A stretch of 64,000 nt of DNA from positions 868,001 to 932,000 of the forward strand of contig JARWIR010000043.1 in assembly GCA_029959085.1 (NCBI GenBank), read 5' to 3'. Origin of the DNA: Nemophila menziesii (Eukaryota; Streptophyta; Magnoliopsida; Boraginales; Hydrophyllaceae). The translations under genes and the position numbers were made by a program. This document shows positions 44,347-55,296 of the stretch, in pieces. The notes beneath the pieces were generated by a model. The model did no database searches. It was not told the origin of the DNA and saw only the letters and a program-made list of their open reading frames with translations. Positions within the stretch are counted from its first letter, which is position 1. The number at the start of each line of letters is the position of its first letter.

Positions 44347-46323
44347 TAGGGGTGCACACGGGTCGGGTAACCAACCCGTGGACCTTTAGTCAAGAACCAA
44401 CCCGCACATGCAGGTTTTAGGTTCTGAAAACCGAGAACCAAACCATGAAAATTTTATGGTTGCGGGTTGGTTTTTCATGGTTTTTCATTGGTGATATCGG
44501 ATTTGGTTTTTGCGGGTTGGTTCGGGTTTAGTTTGGTTTTGGGTTCACTAAACTTATTTATAACTTGGTCCCTGAAAATTTGAAATAGTACATTTCAAGT
44601 TCGTAATATATTAGCAACCACTTTCAACTTGAATTACAAAACAAATACACTAAATAAACAACCTTGAATCCTTGAATTACATCATAAAACTTTTCAAACC
44701 AAAATAAACCAATAATTTAAGATATTACATAGCCAAAATAATCTAAATTACATAAACATACATCAAACCCAGAATTAAAGGCAAACATTTCCAAAAACAA
44801 ACTACACCATTGATTTAGACTCGCAAAAGTTGAGTTTGAAGATACAAACATTCCAAAAGTTGAGTTGCATAAGGCCTTTATGTTTCTTTTCCTTCATGTT
44901 TCATAAGATTTTGCCTCCCTTATTTAGTTCTAAAGTAAACTGTTAATAAGATAATGAAAAAAATGGAGCAAGCGAATATCCTCATAATATAATATAATGT
45001 AATCATAGCATATTAATAAATCTTGATTTATAACTCGCAATAAGGTTATTGGACTACTTTTCCACCATTCTTAATAACAATAACATCTTATTGTTAACAA
45101 TAACATCTTATTGTTATTGTTGTTATGAATGGTGACAAAGTAGTCCATATAACTATTGAAGGAGAGCCTCAGATTTTCAATTTAAATCATCACAGACACA
45201 TTTAAAACCTTAGGGACAAGGGACTTGGTGAGTTTTACAAAAAAAACCTGCAATTTTCAACTAACAAAAGCATGACAAAAGAATGTCATCTCTAATGAAT
45301 TCCTCAGCTGAATTGTACATAAAAATGAACTTGTACAAATCATAATCAATCTAATTTGCACCATAGAAGCTCATGAGTTGCTTTTCTTAAGTCTAAATGC
45401 AAAAGTATACTGAAATGCAAGTTATAATTGTATGAAACTGATGTATAACTCAGAAGATGTGCGAGTGTTAAGAGTATCAGAAGAGTTGCCAACAGGTGTT
45501 TGATCAACACCTTGAGTGGGTTGTATAGTAAGATCAATGATGGATTTAGAATCATCCTCCATATTCATTAATCTGCAAAACAAAAAAACAAACCAAAAAA
45601 TTAATTAGTAATAATCATAAACTGTAAAATTATTGAAATCTATTTTCGAAAATCATTTACAATAGCCTAGATCTTCAAATTGATTACAAGAATTGAAGAA
45701 GAGAAGAATGATAGAAGTGATTGAAGATTCATACCTGAAAAATGGGATTTTGAAGAACACGAAACCCTATCTCGGCCTTTTATACAAATTTAGAAAACCC
45801 CACATAACAATAGCTCATTAACCATGGCTTAATCGATTAACCATGGTAAGCTCGTAAATCGGAGGCGAGAGAAGTCACGAACAATCAATGCGGACCTCAG
45901 AGGTTGTTGTAAACCATCTAAATAATTAATGCGGAGTACAAAAAGAGCCATGGAGAGACGGCGATGGATGAGTGAAGGGATGGGTTTCAGAGAGTAGCCA
46001 AGACAGAAGGTGAAAAGGATAGGGTTTTTACCTCTTTTCGTGTAAGTGACGAGTGAGAGAGATTCAGCGTGTGAGAGAAGCAAAAATGAGGTGGGTTCGG
46101 TTACCCACCTCTTATATACGAGCTATATAAAAAAGTAGTATTGGGCTAATATTGCGGGTTGGGTTAGTTATCCATGGTTTGGGCTTTTCCCAAACAGAGA
46201 ACCAACCCATATCCACTAAAAAATATTTTGGGCCCATCACAACCCATGGTTTGTGCGGGTTGATTTTTTCGGGTTGGGTTGGGTCGGTTTTTTGCGGTTT
46301 TGTGGTTTTCGTGTGCAGCCCTA
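44347..46323 (-). mobile_element. hAT deletion derivative, 2 kb
   Basis: Ends TAGGGGTGCACACG and, inverted, TAGGGCTGCACACG match 13 of 14. A perfect 8-bp duplication GAATAAAC flanks the element (44339-44346 and 46324-46331). Eight-base duplications define hAT elements. Both subterminal regions are full of GGGTTGG / AACCC motifs (44365-44540 and 46150-46310). The middle contains gene-like structure on the minus strand (next entry) and an inverted repeat at 45047-45150. No transposase catalytic region remains, so the element is non-autonomous. Confidence 0.88.
45422..45740 (-). pseudogene. Possible 5' remnant of a hAT transposase gene
   Basis: On the minus strand a donor-like CAG|GTATGAATC at about 45738 precedes an acceptor-like TTTTGCAG at about 45573. 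ATG follows at 45568 with an open frame of 48 codons (MNMEDDSKSIIDLT..., stop at 45422-45424) rich in D, S and T. A leader intron followed by an acidic Ser/Thr start fits the 5' end of a hAT transposase gene left after an internal deletion. No diagnostic transposase motif remains, so this is an inference from position and structure. Confidence 0.3.
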
Positions 46324-46331
46324 GAATAAAC

Positions 46332-46750
46332 AAACAATGTGAGCTAAAAAATAGCAGAAAATAAAAAAAACACGAATTACCTGATTAAAGATGATATAAC
46401 AAAACAAAATCACGGCATTTGATGTTAAAGAAACTTAGGAGAAGAATAAATACACAAACACTGCAAAAGATAACGAATTAAGTAAGAAATAGAAAAAAAG
46501 AACTTTTGAAATGGAATGATCAAACAAGTAAAAAATTAAAAGCATTCGTTGGTGAGAAGACGTTGGTAAGAGGAGAGAAGAAAGATTAAAAAATTAGATT
46601 AAAAAAAAGAATAGAAATAATAAAAGAAAAGTGAAAATAAAAAAGGGGTAAAAGAAAATAGTATTAGGAGATTTTTAAAAGAAATATGAGGTGAGAGTTA
46701 TACTTAAAACTAAAGTTTAGATGGTAATAATCTCTTGTTTTAATGATGTC
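46332..46750. other. No gene seen
   Basis: A-rich sequence between the hAT element and the SINE/LINE composite. At 46710-46735 the sequence TGGTAATAATCTC is the complement of GAGATTATTACC, the first bases of the MULE at 35471. A matching second end was not found. Confidence 0.45.
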
Positions 46751-46838
46751 AAGAATAAAAAGAAGAAGAGATCGATAGTTTTTTTTTTATTACATCGGAG
46801 ACCTCAAGGGTCATGTTACAAAACAAATTCAAAATACG

Positions 46839-49800
46839 CTAGACTATTACATCAGTAAGTAAATCGGGATTATATAATGTCCTTGGGGTCTTAAACCCCA
46901 TGCGATCCTTGGTAAGAAATGTCCAGATGCCATCCGGAGGGTCTCCCAGCAACTCAAAGTCATCCCTATTCCTCCAACTTGTCTTTGCTAACCAGTCGGC
47001 ACAGGTATTCGCCTCTCTAAAAATGCTCCTCACTAGAAACCCCTTATTTCTTTCAAGAATAGCCCGAATAAGTCTAATCCACGGTGCACCCGGTCCTCTT
47101 CCATCTCTTGCACTTTGTATTAAATCAATTGCCTCCCTCGAATCTACCTCGATCGTCACTTCATGAAAACCCAAACGCTCTATCAAGCTTAGTCCCTCGC
47201 AAAGTGCTATAATTTCCACCATAGTCGGAGAATCATTATATATTTCTATACGGAATCCACTCACCCAGTCTCCGTTGCCATCCCGGATAATCCCACCCCC
47301 GCCTCCTAACTTTCTCCAACTACTATAGCTACCGTCCGTGTTTAGTTTAAAGCCCCGGGTGGGCTTAGACCGTCCAACCATGGAAATTGAGGAATTCTTC
47401 GTTACTCTTATGCCCGGCATTTGTTTCCACGCTCGTGTTATAATAATAGCTACATGTTTTGCTTTCCGAACAGTTGCCGCTGCATTAGGAAAGCTATCTC
47501 CCTTGAACACAATTTGATTCCTTTGCTTCCATATTGTGTCGATAAGATCCCCAAAAAATGCGTTTGCGAAGCCACCAAGCTATATTCGTGGAGTTTAAAG
47601 AATTGATGTCTTCATTGTCCACCTCGGATTCTAGGGCCTGTATCAGCTCGTTCTCTTCCTCTTGATGTTGCTGTTGGCGCTGGGGAATGCTTCTCCCCCT
47701 CTCCTCGGCAACCTGCCTAGCTGCGGTTCTGTTGTTTGACCTGGCCCTGAGCTGATCGGCGGCTTCCTCAGCAGCAGCTCCCAAGTCGGTAAAGGGGCTG
47801 TAACCTTCATAACATTCATCCAGGGACCTGCAATGTAAAAAGGAAAAGTTAGTTTTTAAATACCGCCCCCATCCCCCAAGTCCCTATGAAATCCAGGGTC
47901 AGTAACTACATCAGAATGCGAAACCCCTGAAGCCCCACTACTGACTCCATATCCAAGGCCAACAAACGCTCCCCCCTCTAATCCCAAACTAACCACCTCC
48001 CTTCTAATAAACTCCCAAACTTTTCTAACAACAACACAGTCCCTAAACAGATGTATAGCACTTTCAACTTCTAAATTGCATAAAGGGTAAAAAGAAGAAA
48101 TATCCAAACCTCTTCTCACAAGATTACCACGTGTTGCAATCCGTTCTCGTACCGCTCTCCATATAAAAACTCGGGTTCTTTGGGTCGATTTTAAGCTCCA
48201 AATCTTCTTCCAAATGGGTTCCATTGTAAAGTCATTTTGAAAATTTCGCCACCTCACTGATTTTACCGAGAACACCCCATTTGCTTCATGTAACCAAGAC
48301 ACTATGTCCCTCGAACCCTCTTCTATTCCTGACCTAGCTTCCGCAATTTCAGGGAGCTTGGTAGGTGACAGTAGACTATGAAAACTCGTCCAATCCCATG
48401 ATCCATCTGACCGAATATAATCGCTTACTCTTTTAGTCAAATCACTTGCTTCGAACACCCCTGTGACATGATCTATAAGGGGCGAATCCCCCACCCACTT
48501 ATCACACCAAAAGGCCACATCCCTCCCATTGTGTATTACCCATCTAGAACCTCTTAGAACTACATCAAGCCCCTCCGTGATGGCTCGACACATCCTCGAA
48601 TCGGTTTGCTTAGGTAAATATTGCATAGGTGCTCCTTTAAAATATTTTTCCCTCATTACAATAGGCCACAAAGTACAAGTATCATGAATTACCTTCCAAC
48701 CGAGTTTACCCAAGAGTGCTCTATTCATATCTTCCGCATATCTGAATCCCAAACCACCCTCTTCCTTAGGTCTACACATATCCTTCCAAGCAACCCAATT
48801 AATGCACTTATTATCCTCCGAAGAACCCAAATAAATTCTCTCCTAATTTTATCGATCTCTTCGCAAACATAATTCGGTAACTTCTCCACTTGCATGATAT
48901 ACATCGGTGCAGCACTAAGAACAGCCTGAGCTAGCGTAATACGACCCGCTAAGGATAGTGTGTTACCTTTCCATTTCGCTAATTTCCCACGCAACTCATT
49001 TATAAACTCCCCAAAGAAGCCTCTTGGTCGTCGGCCCGAGAGGATATGAACACCTAGATATTTACCAATCCTATCACACCGTTGATAACCACTACGTAAT
49101 GTGATGTTTCTAGCCACTTCCTCCTCCACATTCTTCGAGAAATATATAATCGATTTCTCCTTACTGATTGTTTGCCCCGCATCACGGCAGAAGATATCTA
49201 GATATTCCTGTAACAATAAAAAATTATTAACGGAAGCCTCTGCAAATAAAATCAAGTCATCTGCAAAGAAGATATGAGAGATAGGAGACCCCCCTGAATT
49301 AAGATAGATCGGTTTCCATGAGCCTTCTCGCACAAGTCCCTGAATGAGCAGTGAGAGTCGTTCCATGCATATGACAAATAAATAAGGCGAAATAGGGTCC
49401 CCTTGACGAATTCCCCTCTTAGGCTTAATCGATTCTAGTGATGACCCTCTCCACAAAATATTCAAATCATTATCCTCCATCCCCGATATAACCACCGAAA
49501 CCCACATAGGAGGCACTCCTAAGAGCTCCAAAGATTCCTTAATAAAACTCCACCTAACCTTATCATACGCTTTAGCTAGGTCTACTTTAATCGCCATGTA
49601 CCCCTTCTTCCCTTTTGCATGTCTCATAGCGAAATCAACTTCATCAACCAATACTATATTATCAATGGTGGATCTATTAGGTAGAAAACTACTTTGGTAC
49701 AGACCAATATTCTTTTCCAAGAGGGGGCGCATTCGATTCACCAACACCTTCATACAAATCTTGTAACACGCATTAATCAAACTGATAGGTCTAAATTGGG

Positions 49801-51426
49801 TAATAAATTCTGGATTGTCTAACTTCGGAATAAGATGGATGAGCGTCCCTAAAACCTCCTTCGGAAATCTTCCATTCACTAACGCACCCCGAATCATATC
49901 ACAAACTGAAGGCCCCACTATATCCCAACATCTCTGATAGAAACCCGCTGTAAGACCATCCGGGCCAGGAGCTTTATGTGGCGACATTTGGAAAACTGCT
50001 ACGCGTACTTCCTCATCTATCACCACACTACCCAACATCTCAATAGCGCTTTCTTCAAGTCCTTCCGGATGGGGAAGTTGCGAAGCCGTATTAGAACCCC
50101 CTTCTTGCGAAAACAACTCCTCATAGAAACCCCTTACCCACCTAATCTCGCCTCGCTATCCTCAATCCATTCCAGGTTAGCAGCTCTAATCCTAAAGTCT
50201 TCCAGCTTCTTCTTCTTCACTTGCGCTGCACAATGGTAATACCGTGTGTTTCGTTCCCCATAGTTAACCCATTTAGTGTGCGCTCTTTGAAACCAAAACA
50301 ACTCCTCCTGCTCTAACAAACTTTCAAATTCTCCTACGAGTCTCGATTCTAAACGGATAAGCGATGAGTTATATGCCGTCTGAATTGCTTTCTGTATACC
50401 TGCTATTCTTGCTAGTAATCTCCGCTTCTTACGAAAAATATCTCCAAAGAATTCAAATTTCCATATCTCTAGCTCCTGTTGCATGATCTCGATGTTTTCG
50501 CTAAGAGACCTCCCCTCTACCCTCCACTTCTTCTCTACTAAACCTTTGAACCCCTCGTGATAGAACCATGCCGCCTCGCACCGGAATCGCTTCTTCTTGG
50601 GAATCCTAACCACAGACTTATTTAAAGTAACCAAGATAGGAGCATGATCGGAATGTACCCTAGGGAGGTGTGAGACCATAGACATATCAAACATCTCAAA
50701 CCATCATCTGTTTCCATAAGCTCTATCTAGTCGCTTGAGTATTCTCATGCCCGAGTTCCACGAATCACTCCATGTGTACCTCGGACCCACGAATCCCATA
50801 TCTTCCAAACCACACTGATCCCTCCAATTCCATCTCTCAAATCTGACCATACTTCGATTCACCCCTATTGCTCCTCCAAATTGATCCTCTGGTACTCCTA
50901 TCTGATTAGAATCTCCTAGGACTAACCATGGTTCCGAAATGCGAGACGAAGCTTCTTCCAAAGACTCCCAAAGTGAGTCCCTAATCCAGCTTTTCGGGCT
51001 TGCGTAAACTGCAGATAGCAACCAAGAAACACATGAGTCACTAGATATTCTTAAGTTAATTACCTGTTTACTAGCTGATAAAAGTTGGACCGATATTCCA
51101 GATTGATTCCAAAGAACCCAAATGCCGCCTACAAAACCAATCGCATCCACTCTAATGGATTTCTCCATGCGAAGGGATTTGATTATGTTGGTAGCCTCCG
51201 CTCCTGATGCTTTGGTTTCCACCACAATCGCAATAACCGGCTTATGTCTATCAGTTAAATCCCTGAATGCTCGCCTAAATCCATCACTATTCGCACCTCT
51301 ACAGTTCCAAAAAATCACATTAACTGGATGGTTGGTCGTTGACCAACTTCCCCGAAAATTATTATTGCATGTATTATTCATAAAAAGAAATAATAGTGAA
51401 TAACAAAACTCTAAAAAATAAAACAC
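46839..51426 (-). pseudogene. LINE ORF2 (EN, RT, zf-RVT, RNase H), three breaks
   Basis: In order: endonuclease from about 51330 (VIFWNCRGANS, IVVETKASG, LVLGDSNQI, RYTWSD, LDRAYGNR; then HSDHAPILV after the stop); RT at about 50000-48850 (HKAPGPDGLTAGFYQ, FRPISLIN, IKVDLAKAYDKV, GIRQGDPISPYLF, catalytic FFADDLILF near 49250); zf-RVT near 48150-48050; RNase H at 47370-46950 (FKLNTDGSYSSW, MVEIIALCEGL, EVDSREAIDLI, REANTCADWLAK). The likely start is ATG at 51381, although the frame is open to 51426. Breaks: in-frame TGA at 50704-50706 in the endonuclease; a 5-bp tandem duplication (CTCGC twice, 50147-50156) shifting the frame before RT; loss of one G near 48830. At 47610-47910 the sequence is Gly/Ala/Gln-rich and does not resemble LINE protein. 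RNase H is a single open frame. Confidence 0.92.
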
Positions 51427-51459
51427 AAAAAGCCAAGGAATGCAAACCAGTAGGTAGTC

Positions 51460-52848
51460 CTAGGATTCCATGTGCTCCTCGAACTCCATTCCAGTTGCCC
51501 CACCTCCGTTACTCTCTTGGTTACCCACTTCTCCATTAACCTGCTCGTGAGCACAGCTCCCAACCATCTCGAGGACTCTTAGAGAACCTGCAGAAGTCGA
51601 GCCCCCTACCTGTCCTAACAGCGGCCGAGCCTGGGCCTGGTGCTGATCAGGTGGCTCGGACCCAAAAGAGATGGGCTCACCTGACTTGTGTGAACGGTTT
51701 GCATCCTCCAGCTCACCTGTTACAGAAGCAATAATACCCGAAGCTGCTTCTAATCTTACTGACCTTGTATTCACTTCCATTAAGACCTCAGACCCTGAAT
51801 TTCCAGAAGTTGCACTTTGACCCCCAATCATTTTATTTATTTCCAAGTCCCTGTCTTGATCCATTACTTCGCCCAATTTATTAATTTCCCCTCCTACTAG
51901 ACCATTATATCCAAGTAAGCGAATAATAAGCGTTTTTTGCCATACCTTGCATCCTTGTCGCTTTTGCTCGGCTGTTCTTACTAGTTGGGGGTATGTGTCA
52001 TCGCTAAACGGGATATCGTCCTCCATTTCAAAGCCTACTGGGGTGGGCGGCACTTCACTTGAGTCCTCAACATGATCAGAGAACGCCTCCTGTGCTACCT
52101 CCACACCAGGAGCGTTCTTGAAGGTTTCAAGGAATGATCGAGCCCTACCGCTACTAACCTCCTCAACAAGCATCCCTTTTGTGGTCTGTGGTGCAGCCTT
52201 TGAGTTCACCTCCTCCAAAAGTGCAGCACCTGCAAAAAGAGACGGATCACCCAGTGGTAAAATAAGTTCATCCTTACCTGATAATGATGCCCGTAAATCC
52301 TCAGAATCTTGTAAAGATTCAGCGATGATGGTGATAGCTTTCGTTGTCTCCTGAGCGTTAGTTCCTTCTTGTTCATGATCAAAGTCACTGAGAAAGGTCG
52401 GGTTCTCGATCACCCGCGTCATCGCTGTCACAGCTCTTTCTTTGTTCGCACACGCAGCCTCTAATCTTGGGATACTATCTCGTGCAGGTACTGGTGTTGC
52501 TTTACTGTCTTTCCCAATAGCATCACTTAAAACCGGTGAGAGCTCTTCTCTTTCCACATAATCAAGAGCTCTCTTCGGCTTCCTCTGATTCTTCACTTCC
52601 GTTTCTCCGGCAAGGACGAGATCACAAGGAGGAGCGTTAGAAGTTTCAGTCTCGCCAAAAATTCTGAGGCGTTTGGAGGAGAGCCTCTTCACTGAGTTGG
52701 CCTTGTCCGTTGGGGTATTGATTTTATTGGCTGGAGTGGCTGGAGTGGCTGGGAGAGAAGAAGATGATTGCAAAGCAGGTTTTTTCCGGCGACTGTGGCT
52801 TTCAGTGGCGGAGTCCGGAGGTTGGGGGGTTGCGGAGGCGGCAGCCAC
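51460..52848 (-). CDS. LINE ORF1, lacking most of DUF4283
   Basis: A 462-residue open frame starting with ATG at 52848, 34 bp upstream of the ORF2 frame. The N-terminal half is Ser/Thr/Pro-rich and basic, then acidic and disordered. At about residues 295-320 (VRTAEQKRQGCKVWQKTLIIRLLGYN) it shows what looks like the first strand of DUF4283, the domain of plant LINE ORF1 proteins that precedes a CCHC zinc knuckle. The rest of DUF4283 and the knuckle are missing: the frame jumps to a low-complexity C-terminus (GGEINKLGEVMDQDRDL...). An in-frame internal deletion explains this best. Without these parts it is unlikely to bind element RNA as usual. Confidence 0.75.
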   Translation of the reverse strand: MAAASATPQPPDSATESHSRRKKPALQSSSSLPATPATPANKINTPTDKANSVKRLSSKRLRIFGETETSNAPPCDLVLAGETEVKNQRKPKRALDYVEREELSPVLSDAIGKDSKATPVPARDSIPRLEAACANKERAVTAMTRVIENPTFLSDFDHEQEGTNAQETTKAITIIAESLQDSEDLRASLSGKDELILPLGDPSLFAGAALLEEVNSKAAPQTTKGMLVEEVSSGRARSFLETFKNAPGVEVAQEAFSDHVEDSSEVPPTPVGFEMEDDIPFSDDTYPQLVRTAEQKRQGCKVWQKTLIIRLLGYNGLVGGEINKLGEVMDQDRDLEINKMIGGQSATSGNSGSEVLMEVNTRSVRLEAASGIIASVTGELEDANRSHKSGEPISFGSEPPDQHQAQARPLLGQVGGSTSAGSLRVLEMVGSCAHEQVNGEVGNQESNGGGATGMEFEEHMES

Positions 52849-53200
52849 CCCTTGCTAGCCATCAAGGAGCCGTTACAGGTGCCAAAGAGGAAAGAAAAGA
52901 TAAAACAGGTATTAAAATCTATTCAGAAAGGAAATAAGCTTATTCAATGGCTACGAATCAGGGGCTGAGCCACCAACGTATAGAGAGCAAAATAGAGAGA
53001 AGCTATCAACTAATATAAACTACACAAACCAACTACGTTGGCTAACTAAACAAGAAACAATTATAAGAGATCGATAGTTGGCCTAGTGTTATTCCGCAGA
53101 GATCAAGAGGTCTTGGAATCGAATTTTATTGGAGTTAAAATGACTCCGAGTTCAAAATGGCTCTCTCATGTATTCAAGAAAAAAAAGAATAAAAAGAAGA

Positions 53201-53699
53201 GAAGTCTTCTATCATAATTCAAGAACATTAAACAAATTAAAACTCACGTAATTAATCGCATTAAAATCAAAACCCTTAAAATAGCGATTGGCAAAACGAA
53301 GCAACCACCATGAGTCGCACTTAGAAATATCAAACATGCATACATAAATTTGCCAAAATTATTCCATATCCCACTGCCTTGGGTTAACTAACATCACCAT
53401 GTTACTATACATACATGATACATTGCACCAATTATACTGCAATTTAAAATACTTCCAGCATATAACATCTAATTTACTTACGGTAGCCGACCTATAACTC
53501 GGCTATATACACAAAACTATCTCTATGAGTTCTGCAGTGCACTCTTCACTTGACCATAACTTGGAGTAGGAGCTTACGATTATCATTTTGTTCATGGTTC
53601 TTAGGTTACTCCAAATAATATTTTATTGTACGTACGGAGCCTTATTTTACATTAGGACCAAATTTTAATTTACATTTTCCCTAAAACTTAACTTCTAAA
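53201..53699. other. 3' flank of the DUF1645 gene
   Basis: AT-rich DNA between the SINE/LINE composite and the stop of the minus-strand gene at 53700. It probably contains the 3' UTR. No other gene or element end is seen. Confidence 0.5.
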
Positions 53700-54869
53700 T
53701 TATCGAGATGAAATTGGGTTCAAAGATTTGGTGAGTCCATTAAGGGCACCATAACCCTTTGAACTAAAACTTAAGCAACCAAGTAGTCCTTGTCTGTAGG
53801 GTAAAAACGTCTTTTTCTTCATTTCTTCAGCTTGAGCTCTATTTGTAGTGTAATGCAGTTCATGAGCTGACGGCGTAGCTCTCCGTCTCGACACTCCGTT
53901 TGCCGGTTTCCTCACTGCAGATTTCTTCTCCCTGGAACCCAGCTTACTTCCCTTCCGTTTACTCTTCTCCGGCTTTGCCTTCTCTGTCTTCTCATCCCGA
54001 GAAGACGACGGAGTCAGCACTGGCGACGACAGCTTCTTCTCCTTTCCCGGTGAGAATGATATAGTTGACCAAAACCTCTCTTTATTATTAGCTCTCCCTT
54101 CACTTTTGCTCCTGAGTAAAAGATCTTTTAGAAACAGCCACTTCATGGAATTCCTTCCGGAAGATGATGATCTCGACGATGAAGCCGAGCATGACGGTGT
54201 CGTTTCAATAGACGGCATTCCGGTTTCTGTTTCCGTTTCCGTTTCTTTGTTATCTTCTTCTTCTTCATCTTCACAGTCAACGTTAACATTACTCTTTCCA
54301 CGGCGTTCAAACTGGAGTGTTCTGAGTGGAGACATTGATCTAGCTTTATGATGGACGGATTTGTTACGAGCCCTTAGATCTCTACCTCTAGTAAACTGAT
54401 CTGAACCGTTGATACACCACCCCACATCTTCGTCATCATCTTCACCGTCCAGATCTATGAAAGGAGCCAAGATCTGAGGACGTTGCAAGTGAGAAGATAA
54501 CTTCATTGGGCGGATCTGTCCATTCAAGAACAACTCATCAGCAGAGCTCATTAAACCGTTAGTATGTGAACCGGTTGGAGAGAAACGGCTGGAGAATTCA
54601 AACTCGAAAGATCCAGAAGATTCCAAGGTAAGAAAAGCAGCAGCTTCAGCAGCTGAGCAGACATTTTCATTCTTCGACGATGATGAGATGAGAAAATGAT
54701 GAATAGGGCTTGCCGGTGCACTAAAGAAATAACCAGACGGAGTACGTCCTGGACTCGACGGTGCACTGACGTAAGGGGTGGAGCAACCGCTGTCGAGATC
54801 CTCACTGAGGCGGTGAGGATCGTCAGCTGAGATATCACAATCACCATTGTTAGGGTTAGAAAGTACCAT
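53700..54869 (-). CDS. DUF1645 family protein
   Basis: An intronless gene encoding 389 residues, ATG at 54869. It shows DUF1645 features in order: the N-terminal SGCSTPYVSAPSSPGR (27-42) and YFFSAPASPIHHF (about 47-59) motifs; FEFEFSSRF near 90-100; the SADELFLNGQIRPMKL segment (about 108-123); an RSMSPLRTLQF stretch; an acidic E/D/T run; then KWLFLKDLLLRSKSEGR at about 243-260, the family hallmark; and a basic S/K-rich C-terminus ending FLPYRQGLLGCLSFSSKGYG. Family proteins are plant-specific; a rice member affects grain length and stress tolerance, and others are annotated as calmodulin-binding. The biochemical role is not established. Base composition is much richer in GC than the flanks, and no breaks are seen, so this is a functional-looking host gene. 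Confidence 0.9.
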   Translation of the reverse strand: MVLSNPNNGDCDISADDPHRLSEDLDSGCSTPYVSAPSSPGRTPSGYFFSAPASPIHHFLISSSSKNENVCSAAEAAAFLTLESSGSFEFEFSSRFSPTGSHTNGLMSSADELFLNGQIRPMKLSSHLQRPQILAPFIDLDGEDDDEDVGWCINGSDQFTRGRDLRARNKSVHHKARSMSPLRTLQFERRGKSNVNVDCEDEEEEDNKETETETETGMPSIETTPSCSASSSRSSSSGRNSMKWLFLKDLLLRSKSEGRANNKERFWSTISFSPGKEKKLSSPVLTPSSSRDEKTEKAKPEKSKRKGSKLGSREKKSAVRKPANGVSRRRATPSAHELHYTTNRAQAEEMKKKTFLPYRQGLLGCLSFSSKGYGALNGLTKSLNPISSR

Positions 54870-55290
54870 TATTGAAGAGAGAAAGAAGGAGCTATGGAGG
54901 CCAGTTCTGACAAACTATCTTGCCTACTAGAGAAGCAATTATTGTGGAGGAGAGAGAGAGAAAGAGAGGTGAGAAAATGCATGCAAAACCAAACCGGACC
55001 AAGCAAAGGTGGTGTTTCTTGAAAATTGGAGTTGTTTCTTTCGTATCTTTATAAGGATATGGAGTTGTTTGTGTTTATTTTATTCCTGGGTAACTGACGT
55101 GCCCATCATTTCCACTACAAGTTGAATCTTTTCATTTTATTTTATTTTTTATTATGCATCCACCACGTGCGGACATTTAACATGCTTTACCCCTTTCATT
55201 TCTTTTTATAGAGAAGTAGTATACCTTTAGAAACAGATTCATGTCCCTCAAAAAACTCTGTTCTACTTAAATTGTAGGATGTATCCAGGT
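54870..55290 (-). promoter_or_regulatory. Promoter and leader of the DUF1645 gene
   Basis: The 5' UTR is CT-rich on the gene strand (GA-rich AGGAGAGAGAGAGAAAGAGAG on the plus strand at about 54946-54966), common in plant leaders. A TATAAAG box on the minus strand lies at 55047-55053, about 180 bp upstream of the ATG. CACGTG does occur on the plus strand at about 55164-55169, and CACGTG/CACGT cores bind bZIP and bHLH factors; use here is untested. Confidence 0.4.
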
Positions 55291-55296
55291 TTCTAA

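Larger units (their letters stand above)
46781..53064 (-). mobile_element. Near full-length L1-type LINE with RNase H
   Basis: A 6284-bp element with a perfect 15-bp target duplication and a terminal A-tract (T-run 46779-46788). On the minus strand it has about 215 bp of 5' UTR, ORF1 (52848-51460) and ORF2 (about 51381-46839) with endonuclease, reverse transcriptase, zf-RVT and RNase H, then a short 3' UTR. The order is that of plant L1-type LINEs carrying a plant-type RNase H. Three breaks disable ORF2 and ORF1 lacks its usual RNA-binding core. It is the most complete LINE in the window. Confidence 0.93.
46751..53200. mobile_element. SINE split by a full-length LINE (nested pair)
   Basis: The outer 16-bp direct repeat AAGAATAAAAAGAAGA (46751-46766 and 53185-53200) is the target duplication of a SINE. 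Its first ~14 bases (46767-46780) are separated from its body (53080-53184) by the LINE at 46781-53064. The LINE made its own 15-bp duplication, AAGAGATCGATAGTT (46766-46780 and 53065-53079). The SINE body shares AATGACTCCGAGT-C-AAATGG then CTCT--TATGTA and an A-rich tail with the SINE at 34980-35098. The order of events is therefore SINE first, LINE second. Confidence 0.85.

Noticed and set aside
46710..46735. Right end of another MULE like 35471
   Set aside because: Only about 12 matching bases (GAGATTATTACC) and no second end or target duplication could be found.
54106..54351. Plus-strand frame opposite the DUF1645 gene
   Set aside because: It is the antisense shadow of the conserved KWLFLKDLLL region. 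The minus-strand frame is longer and carries the family motifs.
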